A stretch of 41,784 bases of DNA, from contig JAJSLI010000002.1 of assembly GCA_021272315.1 (NCBI GenBank), positions 1 to 41,784 on the forward strand. Direction: 5' to 3'. A model generated the notes under the pieces. That model saw only the letters and a program-made list of their open reading frames with translations, ran no database searches and had not been told where the DNA came from. The number at the start of each line of letters is the position of its first letter. The first letter of the stretch is position 1. The position numbers and the translations under genes are program-made. This stretch comes from Methylacidiphilales bacterium. GTDB taxonomy: Bacteria > Verrucomicrobiota > Verrucomicrobiia > Methylacidiphilales > UBA1321. This document shows, piece by piece, positions 1-8,202 of this stretch.

Positions 1-1028
1 AAAACGACTCCCTCAGTGCGGACAGCCTGGCGGTCATCGTCGAGGGACTGTGGGAGCTTAAAACGATCTCCGATTGGGCGGTCGAAAAAGGGGAAGCGGC
101 CCCCGCGCTTTCTCCCTCGACGACTACCCTGTTCCTGAAACTTTCGACGGCTTACAACAATCCCGCAATTCACCAAAAAATCGGTGAAGTTTATCTCAAG
201 GAGCTGGGACTCCCCGACATCGCCCGCAAACATTTTGAGCGGGCCCTTTTTTTGGGCGGACCGGAAAACTCTTTGAAGCCCATGGTGGAAGCGGCGGCGA
301 GGGCCGCCGGCCCTGCCTTGCGCCAGTTCAACAAAGCGGCGAAAATCAAGATGGACGGTACGAAAGACTCCCTTAAAAGGATCGAGGAGATGCTGGCCAA
401 AGGCAAGTTGGCCCCGGCCGAGGCGCTTTTGATGCAGGCCAATCGAAATCCCGCCAAACCCTCCCGGATGGGATTCGTGTGGGCCCAGCTTGGCCTCGCC
501 TATTACCAGATCGAGGACTACCCCAAAATGGAGGAAGCCTATCTCTGGGCGTTGCGCTACGACAATAATGATTTTGTTTACGCTTTTAATCTGGGGCAGG
601 CGCAACAATCCCAGGAAAAATTCGATCTGGCCGAAGCCAGCTACCTCAGGGCGGACCAACTCAAGCCCAATAATGCGAAAGTTTGGTGCAACCTCGGTTC
701 GCTCTATTTCAAGACCGGCCGTTTTTCGGAGGCGGAGACCGGATTGAAAAAAGCGATCAAGGCGAACCCCCGTTACGCCCGCGCGTGGGACAATCTGGCC
801 GCGGTTTATGCGTCCCAAAATAAATTGGAGGAAGCCCTGGTGGCCGTTCAGACGGCCATAAAACTCCAGCCTGATTATCCCGAGGCCTATTTCAAACTCG
901 GTTCCATTTTATTTGGAAAAAATTCGTTTCAAGAATCGAAAAAAGCTTTTCAACACTGCCTCGACGTCCCCGGCTTGGTTGACGTTGCCAAGGCCTATCT
1001 TCTGATTATCGATTCAAAATTGTCCTGA
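1..1028 (+). CDS. TPR-repeat protein, 5' end outside window
   Basis: The reading frame is open from base 3, so the start lies upstream and 341 residues are visible. The C-terminal half (bases about 460-990) contains five consecutive 34-residue tetratricopeptide repeats with the usual small/aromatic pattern, for example NLGSLYFKTGRFSEAE and NLAAVYASQNKLEEAL. TPR arrays are helical protein-protein interaction scaffolds; nothing visible assigns a partner. The part before base 450 is alanine/lysine-rich and helical and may hold degenerate repeats. The stop is followed directly by a REP-like inverted repeat (1026-1100). The TPR assignment is secure; the cellular role is unknown. Confidence 0.85.
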   Translation, partial: NDSLSADSLAVIVEGLWELKTISDWAVEKGEAAPALSPSTTTLFLKLSTAYNNPAIHQKIGEVYLKELGLPDIARKHFERALFLGGPENSLKPMVEAAARAAGPALRQFNKAAKIKMDGTKDSLKRIEEMLAKGKLAPAEALLMQANRNPAKPSRMGFVWAQLGLAYYQIEDYPKMEEAYLWALRYDNNDFVYAFNLGQAQQSQEKFDLAEASYLRADQLKPNNAKVWCNLGSLYFKTGRFSEAETGLKKAIKANPRYARAWDNLAAVYASQNKLEEALVAVQTAIKLQPDYPEAYFKLGSILFGKNSFQESKKAFQHCLDVPGLVDVAKAYLLIIDSKLS

Positions 1029-1100
1029 AAAAGAGGATCGGCGCGGTTTCCTCTGGTAAAAATCGCGCTCTTGGACTAACGGAAACTGTGCCCCGTTTGC
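1026..1100. repeat. REP-like inverted repeat, family A copy 1
   Basis: About 75 bp with imperfect inverted ends (GATCGGCGCGGTTTCC on the left, GGAAACTGTGCCCCGTTT on the right) around a core containing CTCTGGTAAAAATCGCGCT and TTGGACTAACGG. The same core recurs at 5617, 16165 and 16822 and in diverged form at 3204 and 7775. It lies between two genes, overlapping the end of the first by a few bases. Confidence 0.7.
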
Positions 1101-1111
1101 ACTCGTAACCA

Positions 1112-1681
1112 ATGAACACGAATACCGAAATATCCGACCCAGGCCAGCAGGCCATGCCAACCTTTCGTCATTTGGCACGATGGGTCTTCACCACGTTTCT
1201 GCTGACGTTCATCGCTTCGAGGGTTCTGGTCATCCTCATCATGGCGCGGAAGGTCCCTGATTTGTTCCTGCACATGGGTGGAACGCATGTTCACCACCTC
1301 AATTACGGCATATTCATCTTATCGGCATTGGGGGCGGTTCTTCTCTTCGTTCCCCTGAATGCCCGCCAACGCCTTGGGTGCGCGGTCGCTTACGGCTTCG
1401 GCATGGCGTTGACCTTCGATGAGTTTGGGATGTGGTTGCATCTCGGCGGCGGTTACTGGCAGCGGGCCAGTTTCGACGCTATTATCGTGATTCTTGGATT
1501 GTTCGGAATGCTCGCCTTTGCCCCCGGCTGGCAGAAAATGCGCGCGCATCATTGGATTACCGGGGCGGGAACGATCATCGTGGTCGTTCTCTTTTATCTC
1601 CTGCTTTTCAGATCGCTGAACTACGTTGACCGTAAAGATGGTACGCGGCTGCAGCAACTCGATCAGAATGGCCCGCAGTAA
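1112..1681 (+). CDS. Integral membrane protein of unknown function
   Basis: A 189-residue protein with about five hydrophobic segments (near residues 22-43, 66-82, 88-110, 121-140 and 150-168). Two polar motifs stand out: THVHHLNYGI at about residue 58, and TFDEFGMWLHLGG at about 101. The clustered histidines and acidic residues next to membrane segments suggest metal or proton chemistry, but that is inference. I do not recognise a named family. The start is the first ATG after the family A repeat. The downstream glycosidase begins 23 bp after the stop and could be co-transcribed. Confidence 0.75.
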   Translation: MNTNTEISDPGQQAMPTFRHLARWVFTTFLLTFIASRVLVILIMARKVPDLFLHMGGTHVHHLNYGIFILSALGAVLLFVPLNARQRLGCAVAYGFGMALTFDEFGMWLHLGGGYWQRASFDAIIVILGLFGMLAFAPGWQKMRAHHWITGAGTIIVVVLFYLLLFRSLNYVDRKDGTRLQQLDQNGPQ

Positions 1682-1704
1682 ATGCGGTCGCTACCTTCAA
1701 AAAA

Positions 1705-3183
1705 ATGAGCCCCAGACCATCTGATTGGACATTCCAGCGCGAACTGATTCCTGAACCTGTATTTGAAAAGGAACCCGGTTATGTCGATCTGTATTGGAAG
1801 GCTCTGGAATTGGCTCATGCCCACGTTTTAGACATCCCCGGAATGCCTCAGACTCCTTACATGGATGAGGCCTTCGCCTTGGATACCATTTGGATCTGGG
1901 ACACTTGTTTTATGGCTCTTTTTTGCCGGTATGCACCGCAAGTCTTTCCTGGCGTGGAAAGTTTAAGCAATTTCTATGTTCCCATTCATGATAACGGATT
2001 TCTTCCGGTGAAGATTCAGCATCCGGACAATCCACCTCTGTTTGCCTGGGTGGAAAGGGAATACTACCGGTTAACAGGGGATAATTCCCGTTTGCATTGG
2101 GTGTTGGAGGATAAACAATATCTTCAGAAACACTTTCATTGGTTTAACGGATTGAAGCGGGAGGCAATCTTCCCATGGAGTAGAATTCAGATTGGGCTGG
2201 AACGCCATGCCATCGGCTTCAAATGGAATGGCATTTGCAGTGGAATGGACAATTCGCCGAGGTTTGACGACGGACGCGACCCTTTTGTGGTGGACGCTTT
2301 GGCGCAACAGGGATTGGCCGCGAACTGCATCTCCCGTCTTGCCGCCTCCATCGGCAACCGGAAAGTGGAGATGGAATATCAACGCCATTACGAGGACATC
2401 ACGAAGTTGATCAACAAGCATTACTGGGACGAAGAGGATGGGTTCTATTATGATTTGCTGCCAGATGCGAAAACTTTTTCGAAAGTGCGGACTCCGGCAT
2501 CGTTCTGGCCTGTCCTAGCCGGTATGGCCTTACCCAGGCAGATTCAACGGATGGCGGAATATGTGCGTGATCCTGATGAATTGGGAGGACCGATACCGTG
2601 GACAACCGTAAACCGTTCCTCGTCGGTGTTTCATCAGGAGCATGGAGAGTACTGGCGGGGAGCCCTTTGGTTGCCCACGGCCTATGTTGGCATTCGAGCT
2701 CTTTCAGAAAACGGACAAGGGTCATTGGCCGACGAAACGGCAGAAGCTGTTGTCCGGCACATGTTCCATACTTGGCGGGATTATAATCCAAAGACGATCT
2801 GGGAGTGTTACAGCCCATCGCATCCGGAACCCTCCAGCCACCATGGAAATCGCGTGCGCCCTGATTTTTGCGGCTGGTCGGCTTTGGGGCCGATTTCTCT
2901 CTTCATTGAAAACGTCCTCGGCTTTTATGACATCTCAGCCGAAAAACAACAGGTGGAGTGGCGCCTTCACCAGCCTGGCGTCCATGGAATCCGCTGCCTC
3001 CGTTTTGGGAAAGTGCTGACGGACATTATCTCGGATGGCAAAGGCAACATTAACGTAACTTCCAATCTTACCTACACCTTGATTATAAATGATAAATCCT
3101 TCGCCATCCATTCTGGCTCGCAAACCATAAAATTGGATCTCACACCCATTCTCCCACCGCAGGAATGCCAACGCTTAAACTAG
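1705..3183 (+). CDS. MGH1/GH63-like (alpha/alpha)6-barrel glycoside hydrolase
   Basis: A 492-residue protein with the landmarks of the trehalase/GH63/mannosylglycerate-hydrolase superfamily: DTIWIWDTCF near residue 60, GMDNSPRFDD near 181-190, WDEEDGFYYD near 241, YWRGALWLPT near 316, IWECYSP near 365 and FCGWSALGP near 394. By family analogy the inverting catalytic pair would be Asp182 (in GMDNSPR) and Glu367 (in WECYSP). No signal peptide is evident, so it probably acts in the cytoplasm on small glucosides or mannosides. The exact substrate cannot be read from sequence. It follows the membrane-protein gene closely and is followed by a family A repeat. Confidence 0.88.
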   Translation: MSPRPSDWTFQRELIPEPVFEKEPGYVDLYWKALELAHAHVLDIPGMPQTPYMDEAFALDTIWIWDTCFMALFCRYAPQVFPGVESLSNFYVPIHDNGFLPVKIQHPDNPPLFAWVEREYYRLTGDNSRLHWVLEDKQYLQKHFHWFNGLKREAIFPWSRIQIGLERHAIGFKWNGICSGMDNSPRFDDGRDPFVVDALAQQGLAANCISRLAASIGNRKVEMEYQRHYEDITKLINKHYWDEEDGFYYDLLPDAKTFSKVRTPASFWPVLAGMALPRQIQRMAEYVRDPDELGGPIPWTTVNRSSSVFHQEHGEYWRGALWLPTAYVGIRALSENGQGSLADETAEAVVRHMFHTWRDYNPKTIWECYSPSHPEPSSHHGNRVRPDFCGWSALGPISLFIENVLGFYDISAEKQQVEWRLHQPGVHGIRCLRFGKVLTDIISDGKGNINVTSNLTYTLIINDKSFAIHSGSQTIKLDLTPILPPQECQRLN

Positions 3184-3203
3184 CTCGTCTCGTTTTAAAG
3201 GAT

Positions 3204-3277
3204 GAAAACGGGGACCGGTTCGGCTTTCTCTGGCCAGAATCAAGCTATTGATCCAAGGGAAACTGTACCTGTCCCGA
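3204..3277. repeat. REP-like inverted repeat, family A copy 2
   Basis: The left arm contains GGGGACCGGTTCGGCTTTC and the right arm GGGAAACTGTACCTGTCCC. These are imperfect reverse complements around a diverged core. It lies just after the glycosidase stop. A 72-codon reading frame through it (3202-3420) is taken to be non-coding. Confidence 0.65.
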
Positions 3278-3416
3278 ATGGCACTAAGTTAAGCGCTTCG
3301 ATCTATAAATCAACGAGTTCCAGCAACTACACCAAAAGCACGCTTTTCAGAGTCAAAAAGTGCCAAAACGCGCTTATTGGCCGAAAAGTCCAAATTCATC
3401 CTAAATTGCCCTTATC

Positions 3417-3596
3417 TTAGCGCCATTCGTACCTGTCCCCATTTTTCTCCGCGTTGGATAAATCCTTCGCCTCGTGTAGCTCGGTCTGAACATAAGGCGT
3501 GACGGTTGAGGCGAAACGAGGACGCCCATCAAATTTTTGGATAGGCGAGCCCGGTAAAAGCGTGATACTTCTCAGAGCACGAGTGGAGATTTTCAT
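3417..3596 (-). CDS. Small protein, paralogue of the ORF at 5766
   Basis: A 59-residue ORF starting at an ATG preceded by GGAGG about 6 bp upstream, the best Shine-Dalgarno sequence in this region. Its first 34 residues match the ORF at 5766-5933 at 26 positions, sharing MKIS, RAL, ITLLPGSPI and PRFASTV. Many of the base differences are synonymous third-position changes. That suggests a protein under selection rather than a DNA repeat. The last dozen residues (NAEKNGDRYEWR) are encoded by a family A REP half-site at 3428-3450, so the C-terminus may have been replaced by repeat insertion. Function is unknown. Confidence 0.45.
   Translation of the reverse strand: MKISTRALRSITLLPGSPIQKFDGRPRFASTVTPYVQTELHEAKDLSNAEKNGDRYEWR
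3428..3450. repeat. Family A REP half-site
   Basis: The sequence GTACCTGTCCCCATTTTTCT matches the conserved right arm of the family A elements. Only one arm is present, so this is a solo or decayed copy. It supplies the coding end of the small ORF at 3417-3596. Confidence 0.6.
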
Positions 3597-3896
3597 AGAG
3601 AACCTCCGTGCACGCTGTATGCCGAAATAAGTAAAACGTCGCACTCCATTGAGGGAGATCAGGTTATGGCAAATGGAAATGTAGCGTCATCGCATCGTCT
3701 CTCGTGATTTGCCGAGGGTGATAAAGAGGTTTCACGCAATTTGCATGTCAATAGCGCTCAAAAAAATCATGGAAGTGACCATGGGCAAACGCTTCCTTGA
3801 TTGGGGCGAAAACGGGTACGGGCGCAGTTTCCCCGCGAATGCTCGCCCTTCCTGCTTCGCCTTCTTTCGATTGGGGAATAGTGATACACTGAACGA
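3597..3896. other. Gap without a confident gene
   Basis: This 300-bp stretch contains only overlapping, low-quality reading frames on both strands. I see no strong promoter, RNA gene or repeat beyond the leader of the minus-strand small ORF at its left edge. Confidence 0.5.
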
Positions 3897-4502
3897 ATGG
3901 ACCACGAACCGCGCAACTTCGAGTGGCAGAGGCGTTATGAGCAAAACGACACGCCTTGGGACAAAGGAGCACCGGCACCGGCCTTGGTCGCCTATCTGCA
4001 AAAAAAGCCAATTTCGGGACGGGTCTTGGTTCCGGGTTGCGGAAGGGGACATGAAGTTCGGCTGCTTGGAGCGCAAGCGGACACCTCCGTCGTCGGCCTC
4101 GATATTTCGACCACCGCCGTGGCTCAGGCCAAGCGGCTTACGTCTCCATCCCTCTCCAACGGCAACGTGAGCTTCCTCGTCGGCAATTTTTTCCACCTCC
4201 CGCCGGAGTTCAAGGGCTCGTTCGACTGGCTGGTCGAGCACACCTGTTTTTGCGCGATTGAACCTCGTCAGCGCCCCGACTATGTCTTGGCTGCGGCGTC
4301 GGCTTTGCGGACGAGCGGGAGAATCTTCGGCATCTTTTATCTCAACCCGGACACGGAAAGCGGGCCTCCCTTTGCCATCTCCCAAAAGGAACTCGACGGG
4401 CTTTTTGATCCCTACTTCACGCTGGTGGAAGAATGGGTGCCCGTCGACAGTTTCCCCGGTCGCGAAGACCGGGAACTCGTCAGGATCATCCAGAAACGTT
4501 GA
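3897..4502 (+). CDS. TPMT-family SAM-dependent methyltransferase
   Basis: A 201-residue class I methyltransferase. The SAM-binding glycine loop is VLVPGCGRGHE near residues 43-53, followed by the acidic strand end VVGLDIS near 70. TPW near residue 19 and LVEHTCFCAIEP near 112 are typical of bacterial thiopurine S-methyltransferase-like proteins. Such enzymes methylate thiols, selenols or tellurite; the natural substrate is usually unknown. Length fits the family. The ATG at 3897 places FEWQRRYEQND at the N-terminus, as expected. The next gene starts 24 bp after the stop on the same strand, so the two may share a transcript. Confidence 0.88.
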   Translation: MDHEPRNFEWQRRYEQNDTPWDKGAPAPALVAYLQKKPISGRVLVPGCGRGHEVRLLGAQADTSVVGLDISTTAVAQAKRLTSPSLSNGNVSFLVGNFFHLPPEFKGSFDWLVEHTCFCAIEPRQRPDYVLAAASALRTSGRIFGIFYLNPDTESGPPFAISQKELDGLFDPYFTLVEEWVPVDSFPGREDRELVRIIQKR

Positions 4503-4526
4503 ATTTTATCCATCAACCAATAAATC

Positions 4527-5183
4527 ATGCACGAATCCGTCACAATCCCGCACGTCCGTAGACATCAATCGCTTGGTGAAGAGATTGCCAACAGTATCAG
4601 CCATGGTGTGGGACTGATCGGGGCTTTGGCGGCAGCTCCGATTCTCATTCTAGCTGCGACTACGAAAGGTGAGTCCCTCACGATTGTGGCCGTGTCCATT
4701 TTTGCGGCGGCCATGATTCTGGTTTACACCAGCTCCATGATTTACCATTTCCTGCCACAAGGCCGGGCGAAACGGGTGTTTCTCGTCTTTGACCACGTCG
4801 CCATTTTCCTTCTGATTGCAGGAACCTACACCCCGTTTGCCCTGTGTGTACTGCGTGGCACGGTTGGTTGGACGCTCTTTGGATTGATCTGGGGCACCGC
4901 CCTAGTTGGTACCATAACCCAACTCGTACCCAGACTGCGCCATCCCATACTTTCGGTAGTGCTTTACCTCGTCATGGGCTGGATGATCCTGCTGTTCATT
5001 CGTCAGTTGTATGAGCAGTTGCCGTTCGATGGCCTGCTTTGGGTGATTGCCGGTGGACTCGCCTACACCCTCGGCGTGATTTTTTATACAGCCAAAGCCA
5101 GGTACAGCCACTTCGTTTGGCACCTCTTTACCATCGCCGGTACCACCTGCCATTTCTTCGCCATCCTGTGGTATGTGGTTTAA
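4527..5183 (+). CDS. Hemolysin III / TrhA (PAQR-like) family membrane protein
   Basis: A 218-residue protein with seven predicted membrane helices. It begins with the family-typical EEIANSISHGVG (about residues 17-28), followed by YTSSMIYHFLP near residue 70, FDHVAIFLLIAGTYTPF near 89-105 and a C-terminal HFVWHLFTIAGTTCHF. The SxxxH, DH and HxxxH residues are the conserved metal-binding set of the PAQR/hemolysin-III fold. Members are hydrolase-like integral membrane proteins; some bacterial TrhA proteins affect membrane energetics. It is convergent with the next gene, leaving only two bases between the stop codons. Confidence 0.9.
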   Translation: MHESVTIPHVRRHQSLGEEIANSISHGVGLIGALAAAPILILAATTKGESLTIVAVSIFAAAMILVYTSSMIYHFLPQGRAKRVFLVFDHVAIFLLIAGTYTPFALCVLRGTVGWTLFGLIWGTALVGTITQLVPRLRHPILSVVLYLVMGWMILLFIRQLYEQLPFDGLLWVIAGGLAYTLGVIFYTAKARYSHFVWHLFTIAGTTCHFFAILWYVV

Positions 5184-5185
5184 AT

Positions 5186-5554
5186 TTACTTCTTCACCAA
5201 TACGAACGGCGATCCACGCTTCTTGTTCTGCCTGACATGCCCCGCCTTCTTAAGTCCAAAGAGAGTCTGATGGACGCTGGTCACCTTCAAACCGCTCAAT
5301 TTTGCGATTTCGATTGCTTTACCATTCCCGTTCTTCTGGAGGTAGGCGAGAACCGCTTTCTTCACCTTGCCGCGAGGACTGCGTTTACTTTTGGCTTTGA
5401 CAGCAACTTTACCCGCTTTACGACCGCGTGTTTTGACCCCGAGAGTTCTTTGCAGCTCTTTTAACAAAACAAGTTCTGCTTCCAACGATCTGATTTTTGC
5501 CGTTAAGCCTGCGATATTAATGAACTTTCTTACCGAATCTGATAGTTTCGACAT
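5186..5554 (-). CDS. Small basic winged-helix-like DNA-binding protein
   Basis: A 122-residue protein in three parts: a short N-terminal coiled segment (AKIRSLEAELVLLKELQ, about residues 20-36), a very basic linker (KTRGRKAGKVAVKAKSKRSPRGK), and a C-terminal helix-turn-helix-like domain (VLAYLQKNGNGKAIEIAKLSGLKVTSVHQTLFGLKKAG). The last part resembles MarR/TrmB-type winged helices that act on DNA. The lysine/alanine-rich linker recalls bacterial H1-like proteins. A nucleoid-associated or local regulatory role is inferred. The start codon follows an AT-rich leader. Confidence 0.7.
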   Translation of the reverse strand: MSKLSDSVRKFINIAGLTAKIRSLEAELVLLKELQRTLGVKTRGRKAGKVAVKAKSKRSPRGKVKKAVLAYLQKNGNGKAIEIAKLSGLKVTSVHQTLFGLKKAGHVRQNKKRGSPFVLVKK

Positions 5555-5616
5555 TTGATTAAGATAATAATCCCCCCGTAGGTATCAAGGCGCATTTACG
5601 ACTCAGGGATTTTGGG

Positions 5617-5697
5617 TGAAAACATGAAGAGTCACGGTTTTCTCTGGTAAAAATCGACCTGTTGGACAAACGGAAACTCTGCCGGTCCCCGTTTTTC
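5617..5697. repeat. REP-like inverted repeat, family A copy 3
   Basis: Full-length copy with the core CTCTGGTAAAAATCGACCT and right arm GCCGGTCCCCGTTTTTCG. The preceding 20-odd bp (TACGACTCAGGG... GTGAAAAC, from about 5596) also match the flank of the copy at 16802. The mobile or duplicated unit was therefore longer than the hairpin itself. Confidence 0.7.
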
Positions 5698-5711
5698 GAG
5701 CTCCATGTCGC

Positions 5712-5731
5712 CATGGGGTGTTTGCCCCATG
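5712..5731. promoter_or_regulatory. TGGGGT-N4-ACCCCA palindrome box 1
   Basis: CATGGGGTGTTTGCCCCATG, palindromic except for one T/G position that would still form a wobble pair in RNA. Flanking C/G extend the symmetry to 22 bp. It ends 34 bp before the ATG at 5766. It could be an operator or a 5'-leader hairpin; see the four other boxes. Confidence 0.6.
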
Positions 5732-5765
5732 GCGCCCCGTTCCATTTTGAGGTCTGCTTCTGACT

Positions 5766-5933
5766 ATGAAAATCTCCATCCGCGCCCTCAAGGGCATCAC
5801 GCTCTTACCGGGCTCGCCCATCCTAAGAACTGACGGACCCCCTCGCTTCGCCTCGACCGTCATTCCAAGGAGCCTCTCAAAAATCCGCATCGACAAGGAC
5901 AGTCCCTCCCGCGCCGTTCTTTTTGACTATTGA
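5766..5933 (+). CDS. Small protein, paralogue of the ORF at 3417
   Basis: A 55-residue ORF starting 34 bp after a palindrome box, with a GAGG-like sequence about 10 bp upstream. Residues 1-34 align with the minus-strand ORF at 3417-3596 at 26 of 34 positions; the conserved parts are MKIS, RAL, ITLLPGSPI, DG and PRFASTV. Most codons for shared residues differ only at third positions (for example CGC/CGT, GCC/GCT, CTC/CTT). No membrane segment, signal peptide or known motif is seen. It may be a genuine small-protein family or remnants of a larger gene. Confidence 0.45.
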   Translation: MKISIRALKGITLLPGSPILRTDGPPRFASTVIPRSLSKIRIDKDSPSRAVLFDY

Positions 5934-6113
5934 AAACCCCGCGTCACGGACCGTTATCTAAAATGAAATAAAAGGCAAAAAGCGAGAATTTGAGGCTTCT
6001 GTTTGCGATTTGCTAGCTTCACGGTCAATCCGTCTCTGTGCGAATCTCCTTTATTCAGAGACGCATCAGACTATTGGGCTAATTTGGCATCTCTGATGCA
6101 AGTCCGTATTCTT

Positions 6114-6998
6114 ATGAAATCATTCCACTTTCCAATCAGATGGCTGATTGCTGCAATCCTGCTTTTTGCGGCCCGACCGACTTTTGCTCAACTGTCGATA
6201 TCCGTAAACATCGCGCCGCCGCCTCTTCAGATCGATACACAGCCCGCCTGTCCTGATGATGGCTACATATGGGTCCCGGGATATTGGGCTTATGCCAACG
6301 ATGCTTATTATTGGGTTCCAGGACAGTGGGCTCAACCTCCCCAAGTTGGGTTGTATTGGACGCCTCCCTATTGGGGATGGGATGGTAACGTTTATGTTTT
6401 CTACCCCGGTTATTGGGGACCGACTGTGGGTTATTATGGCGGCATTAACTATGGGTACGGTTACGGGGGTCATGGTTACAACGGCGGTCATTGGGAGGGA
6501 GGATATTTTTCGTATAATACGGCGGTGAATAACGTCAGTCCGGCCCATGTTCACAGTACCTATGTTGATAGATCCGTTGTAAACAACAATGCGCCCCGAG
6601 TAAGTTACAATGGTGGCAAAGGAGGGGTGCAAGCCCAGCCCACGGCTCAAGAAAAAGAGGACTCCAACGAGCACCGTCCCCAGACGGCTTCAACGCAACT
6701 CCAAGTGCAGCCAGTCGAACATTCACAGGAACAGACTCAAGCGCAGCAACCTGGACATCCGCAAGAACAGCCCCAGACGCTACAACCGGAACATCCACAG
6801 GAACAGCCCCAGGCACAGCAATCTGAACATCCGCAAGGGCAACCGCAAGGACCCGTACATCCTCAAGCGCAAGCACAGCCGAAACCGGAAACCCAACCCC
6901 ATCCGTCTCAGCAAGCCCAACCGCAAAGCCATGCACAGTCCGCGGCCCCGTCGGGAGCAAAGCCCGAAAATGCGGCGAATAATAATCAAAATCATTAA
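6114..6998 (+). CDS. Secreted WxxGxW/YxxWxPGYW-repeat protein with Gln/Pro/His-rich tail
   Basis: About 294 residues from the ATG at 6114. This start was chosen because it begins a clear signal peptide (basic start, WLIAAILLFAARPTFA). Upstream in-frame codons would add an unlikely leader. The mature N-terminal half has short aromatic repeats such as IWVPGYWAY, YYWVPGQWAQ, YWTPPYWGW and FYPGYWGP, typical of the YXWGxW/WxxGxW repeat family of envelope proteins. A Gly/Tyr-rich stretch follows. From about base 6700 to 6870 come tandem 12-residue repeats built on EHPQEQPQ. The tail is probably disordered and may span or bind the cell wall. Function is unknown. Confidence 0.8.
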   Translation: MKSFHFPIRWLIAAILLFAARPTFAQLSISVNIAPPPLQIDTQPACPDDGYIWVPGYWAYANDAYYWVPGQWAQPPQVGLYWTPPYWGWDGNVYVFYPGYWGPTVGYYGGINYGYGYGGHGYNGGHWEGGYFSYNTAVNNVSPAHVHSTYVDRSVVNNNAPRVSYNGGKGGVQAQPTAQEKEDSNEHRPQTASTQLQVQPVEHSQEQTQAQQPGHPQEQPQTLQPEHPQEQPQAQQSEHPQGQPQGPVHPQAQAQPKPETQPHPSQQAQPQSHAQSAAPSGAKPENAANNNQNH

Positions 6999-7061
6999 AC
7001 CCGGTGTTACACCTTCAAATCAAACCCTATGCCGCTGGCGTATACAAAAAGGTATAAAACA

Positions 7062-7421
7062 ATGAAAAGCACCCTCAAGGGCGGTTTAACCGCAGTGATA
7101 CTCGCCGGAATGCTGGCGGCGGCCAACCTGGCCAGCGCAGAGACAACGCAGTCGACCACTGTCACGACGACCTCCTCCGGCACGGTCAGTGAACTCGACC
7201 CCAATGTGATCACCATCCACTCGATCTCCTTGTCGCAGCCGGTGGGTTACACGTACACCAAAACCACGGCTTATGTCGACCAGAACGGTAATCCGGTCTC
7301 GATTGAAACGGTAAAGTCGGGCACGCCGGTCACCATCTACTATTCGCGGCAAGGTAACCAGACGGTTGCCTCCAAAGTCGTTGTTCAGACGAGCACGACC
7401 ACAACAGCCCCCTCGCCCTGA
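7062..7421 (+). CDS. Small secreted Thr-rich protein of unknown function
   Basis: 119 residues from the ATG at 7062, chosen because it begins a standard signal peptide (MKSTLKGGLTAVILAGMLAAANLASA, cleavage near residue 26). The mature part is rich in Thr/Ser and Val and seems all-beta: repeated TTVTTTSSGTVSELDPN followed by GYTYTKTTAYVDQNGNPV. It lies 63 bp after the WxxGxW protein on the same strand and may share its transcript. No named family recognised. Confidence 0.75.
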   Translation: MKSTLKGGLTAVILAGMLAAANLASAETTQSTTVTTTSSGTVSELDPNVITIHSISLSQPVGYTYTKTTAYVDQNGNPVSIETVKSGTPVTIYYSRQGNQTVASKVVVQTSTTTTAPSP

Positions 7422-7939
7422 CAAGGTGTTCCGAAATCCGGCGCCGGTGGGCGGTTGCTGAGGAACAATCGATATAACTCTTTGAAAATCAACGTTTTGA
7501 TTTTCTGCGAGGAGAAAAGAAAATTTTGTAAGGGCAACTTTGCTGCGCTTTGTGGCACTTAGCCGCGCCTTGTGGGCCCTTAGCTGGTTCCTGTGGGTAC
7601 TTTGCACGTCGTTGTTGGGTCGTGAGGGCGGGGCGGAGGTGGCGGCGCGGCGAATACGGGAGGGAACGGCGTTCACGAATTGAGGTGTTTTCACGAATGG
7701 CGATCATGCCCCAGGCTGCAGGCGCTGTCTTGGCGTCCTGCGCGGCTGTGTTGCTCGAGGCTGTCTTCGTTTTCGCTGCCAAGAGTCGCGATGTTGGGCT
7801 GACGGAAACTGCGTCTGTGCCCGCATTTTATCGTGCAAATAGCCAGTGTGAAATTTGGGATGGAAATAGATAACATGTTCCAGGAAAAGGCATTACGATC
7901 CATTGATGATTTTGGCATACGCCAAGCGGATTGAATGTC
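7422..7939. other. Gap: tandem repeat and decayed family A repeat, no confident gene
   Basis: Bases 7550-7610 hold three imperfect 20-21 bp repeats built on TTGTGGGCCCTTAGC. In one minus-strand frame (7489-7782) they read as AK-containing heptapeptides, but that frame starts at TTG with no ribosome-binding site. Bases 7775-7830 are a decayed family A element (GGAAACTGCGTCTGTGCCC). No RNA gene was recognised. Confidence 0.5.
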
Positions 7940-8152
7940 ATGAAAGCCATACAAAAAAACTTGTTTCCAGTCATCCTGACGGTTCTCCTCATCACCCTGA
8001 GCGCGGGCCGGACCCTGGCCCACTATGACCATGATGATAAGGGTTGGTATGACGAACATCATGTCCACCATCCGTTTATCATGCATGACGGACACCGGGG
8101 CTATTGGGACCACGACCCAAACGGCGTCAGTGTTTTTATTAATATTGGATAA
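7940..8152 (+). CDS. Small secreted His/Asp-rich protein
   Basis: 70 residues from the ATG at 7940. A hydrophobic signal peptide (LFPVILTVLLITLSAGRTLA) is followed by about 40 residues dense in His, Asp, Tyr and Gly, for example HYDHDDKGWYDEHHVHH. Such composition suggests binding of divalent metals in the periplasm or at the surface; that is inference. An in-frame TTG three codons upstream is an alternative start. It is convergent with the minus-strand gene ending at 8300, and a strong stem-loop lies between them. Confidence 0.65.
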   Translation: MKAIQKNLFPVILTVLLITLSAGRTLAHYDHDDKGWYDEHHVHHPFIMHDGHRGYWDHDPNGVSVFINIG

Positions 8153-8202
8153 CCAAGCCCGGCTTCGGTCATCCAAAGGATTGACGTAAGTCGATCTGAT
8201 CT

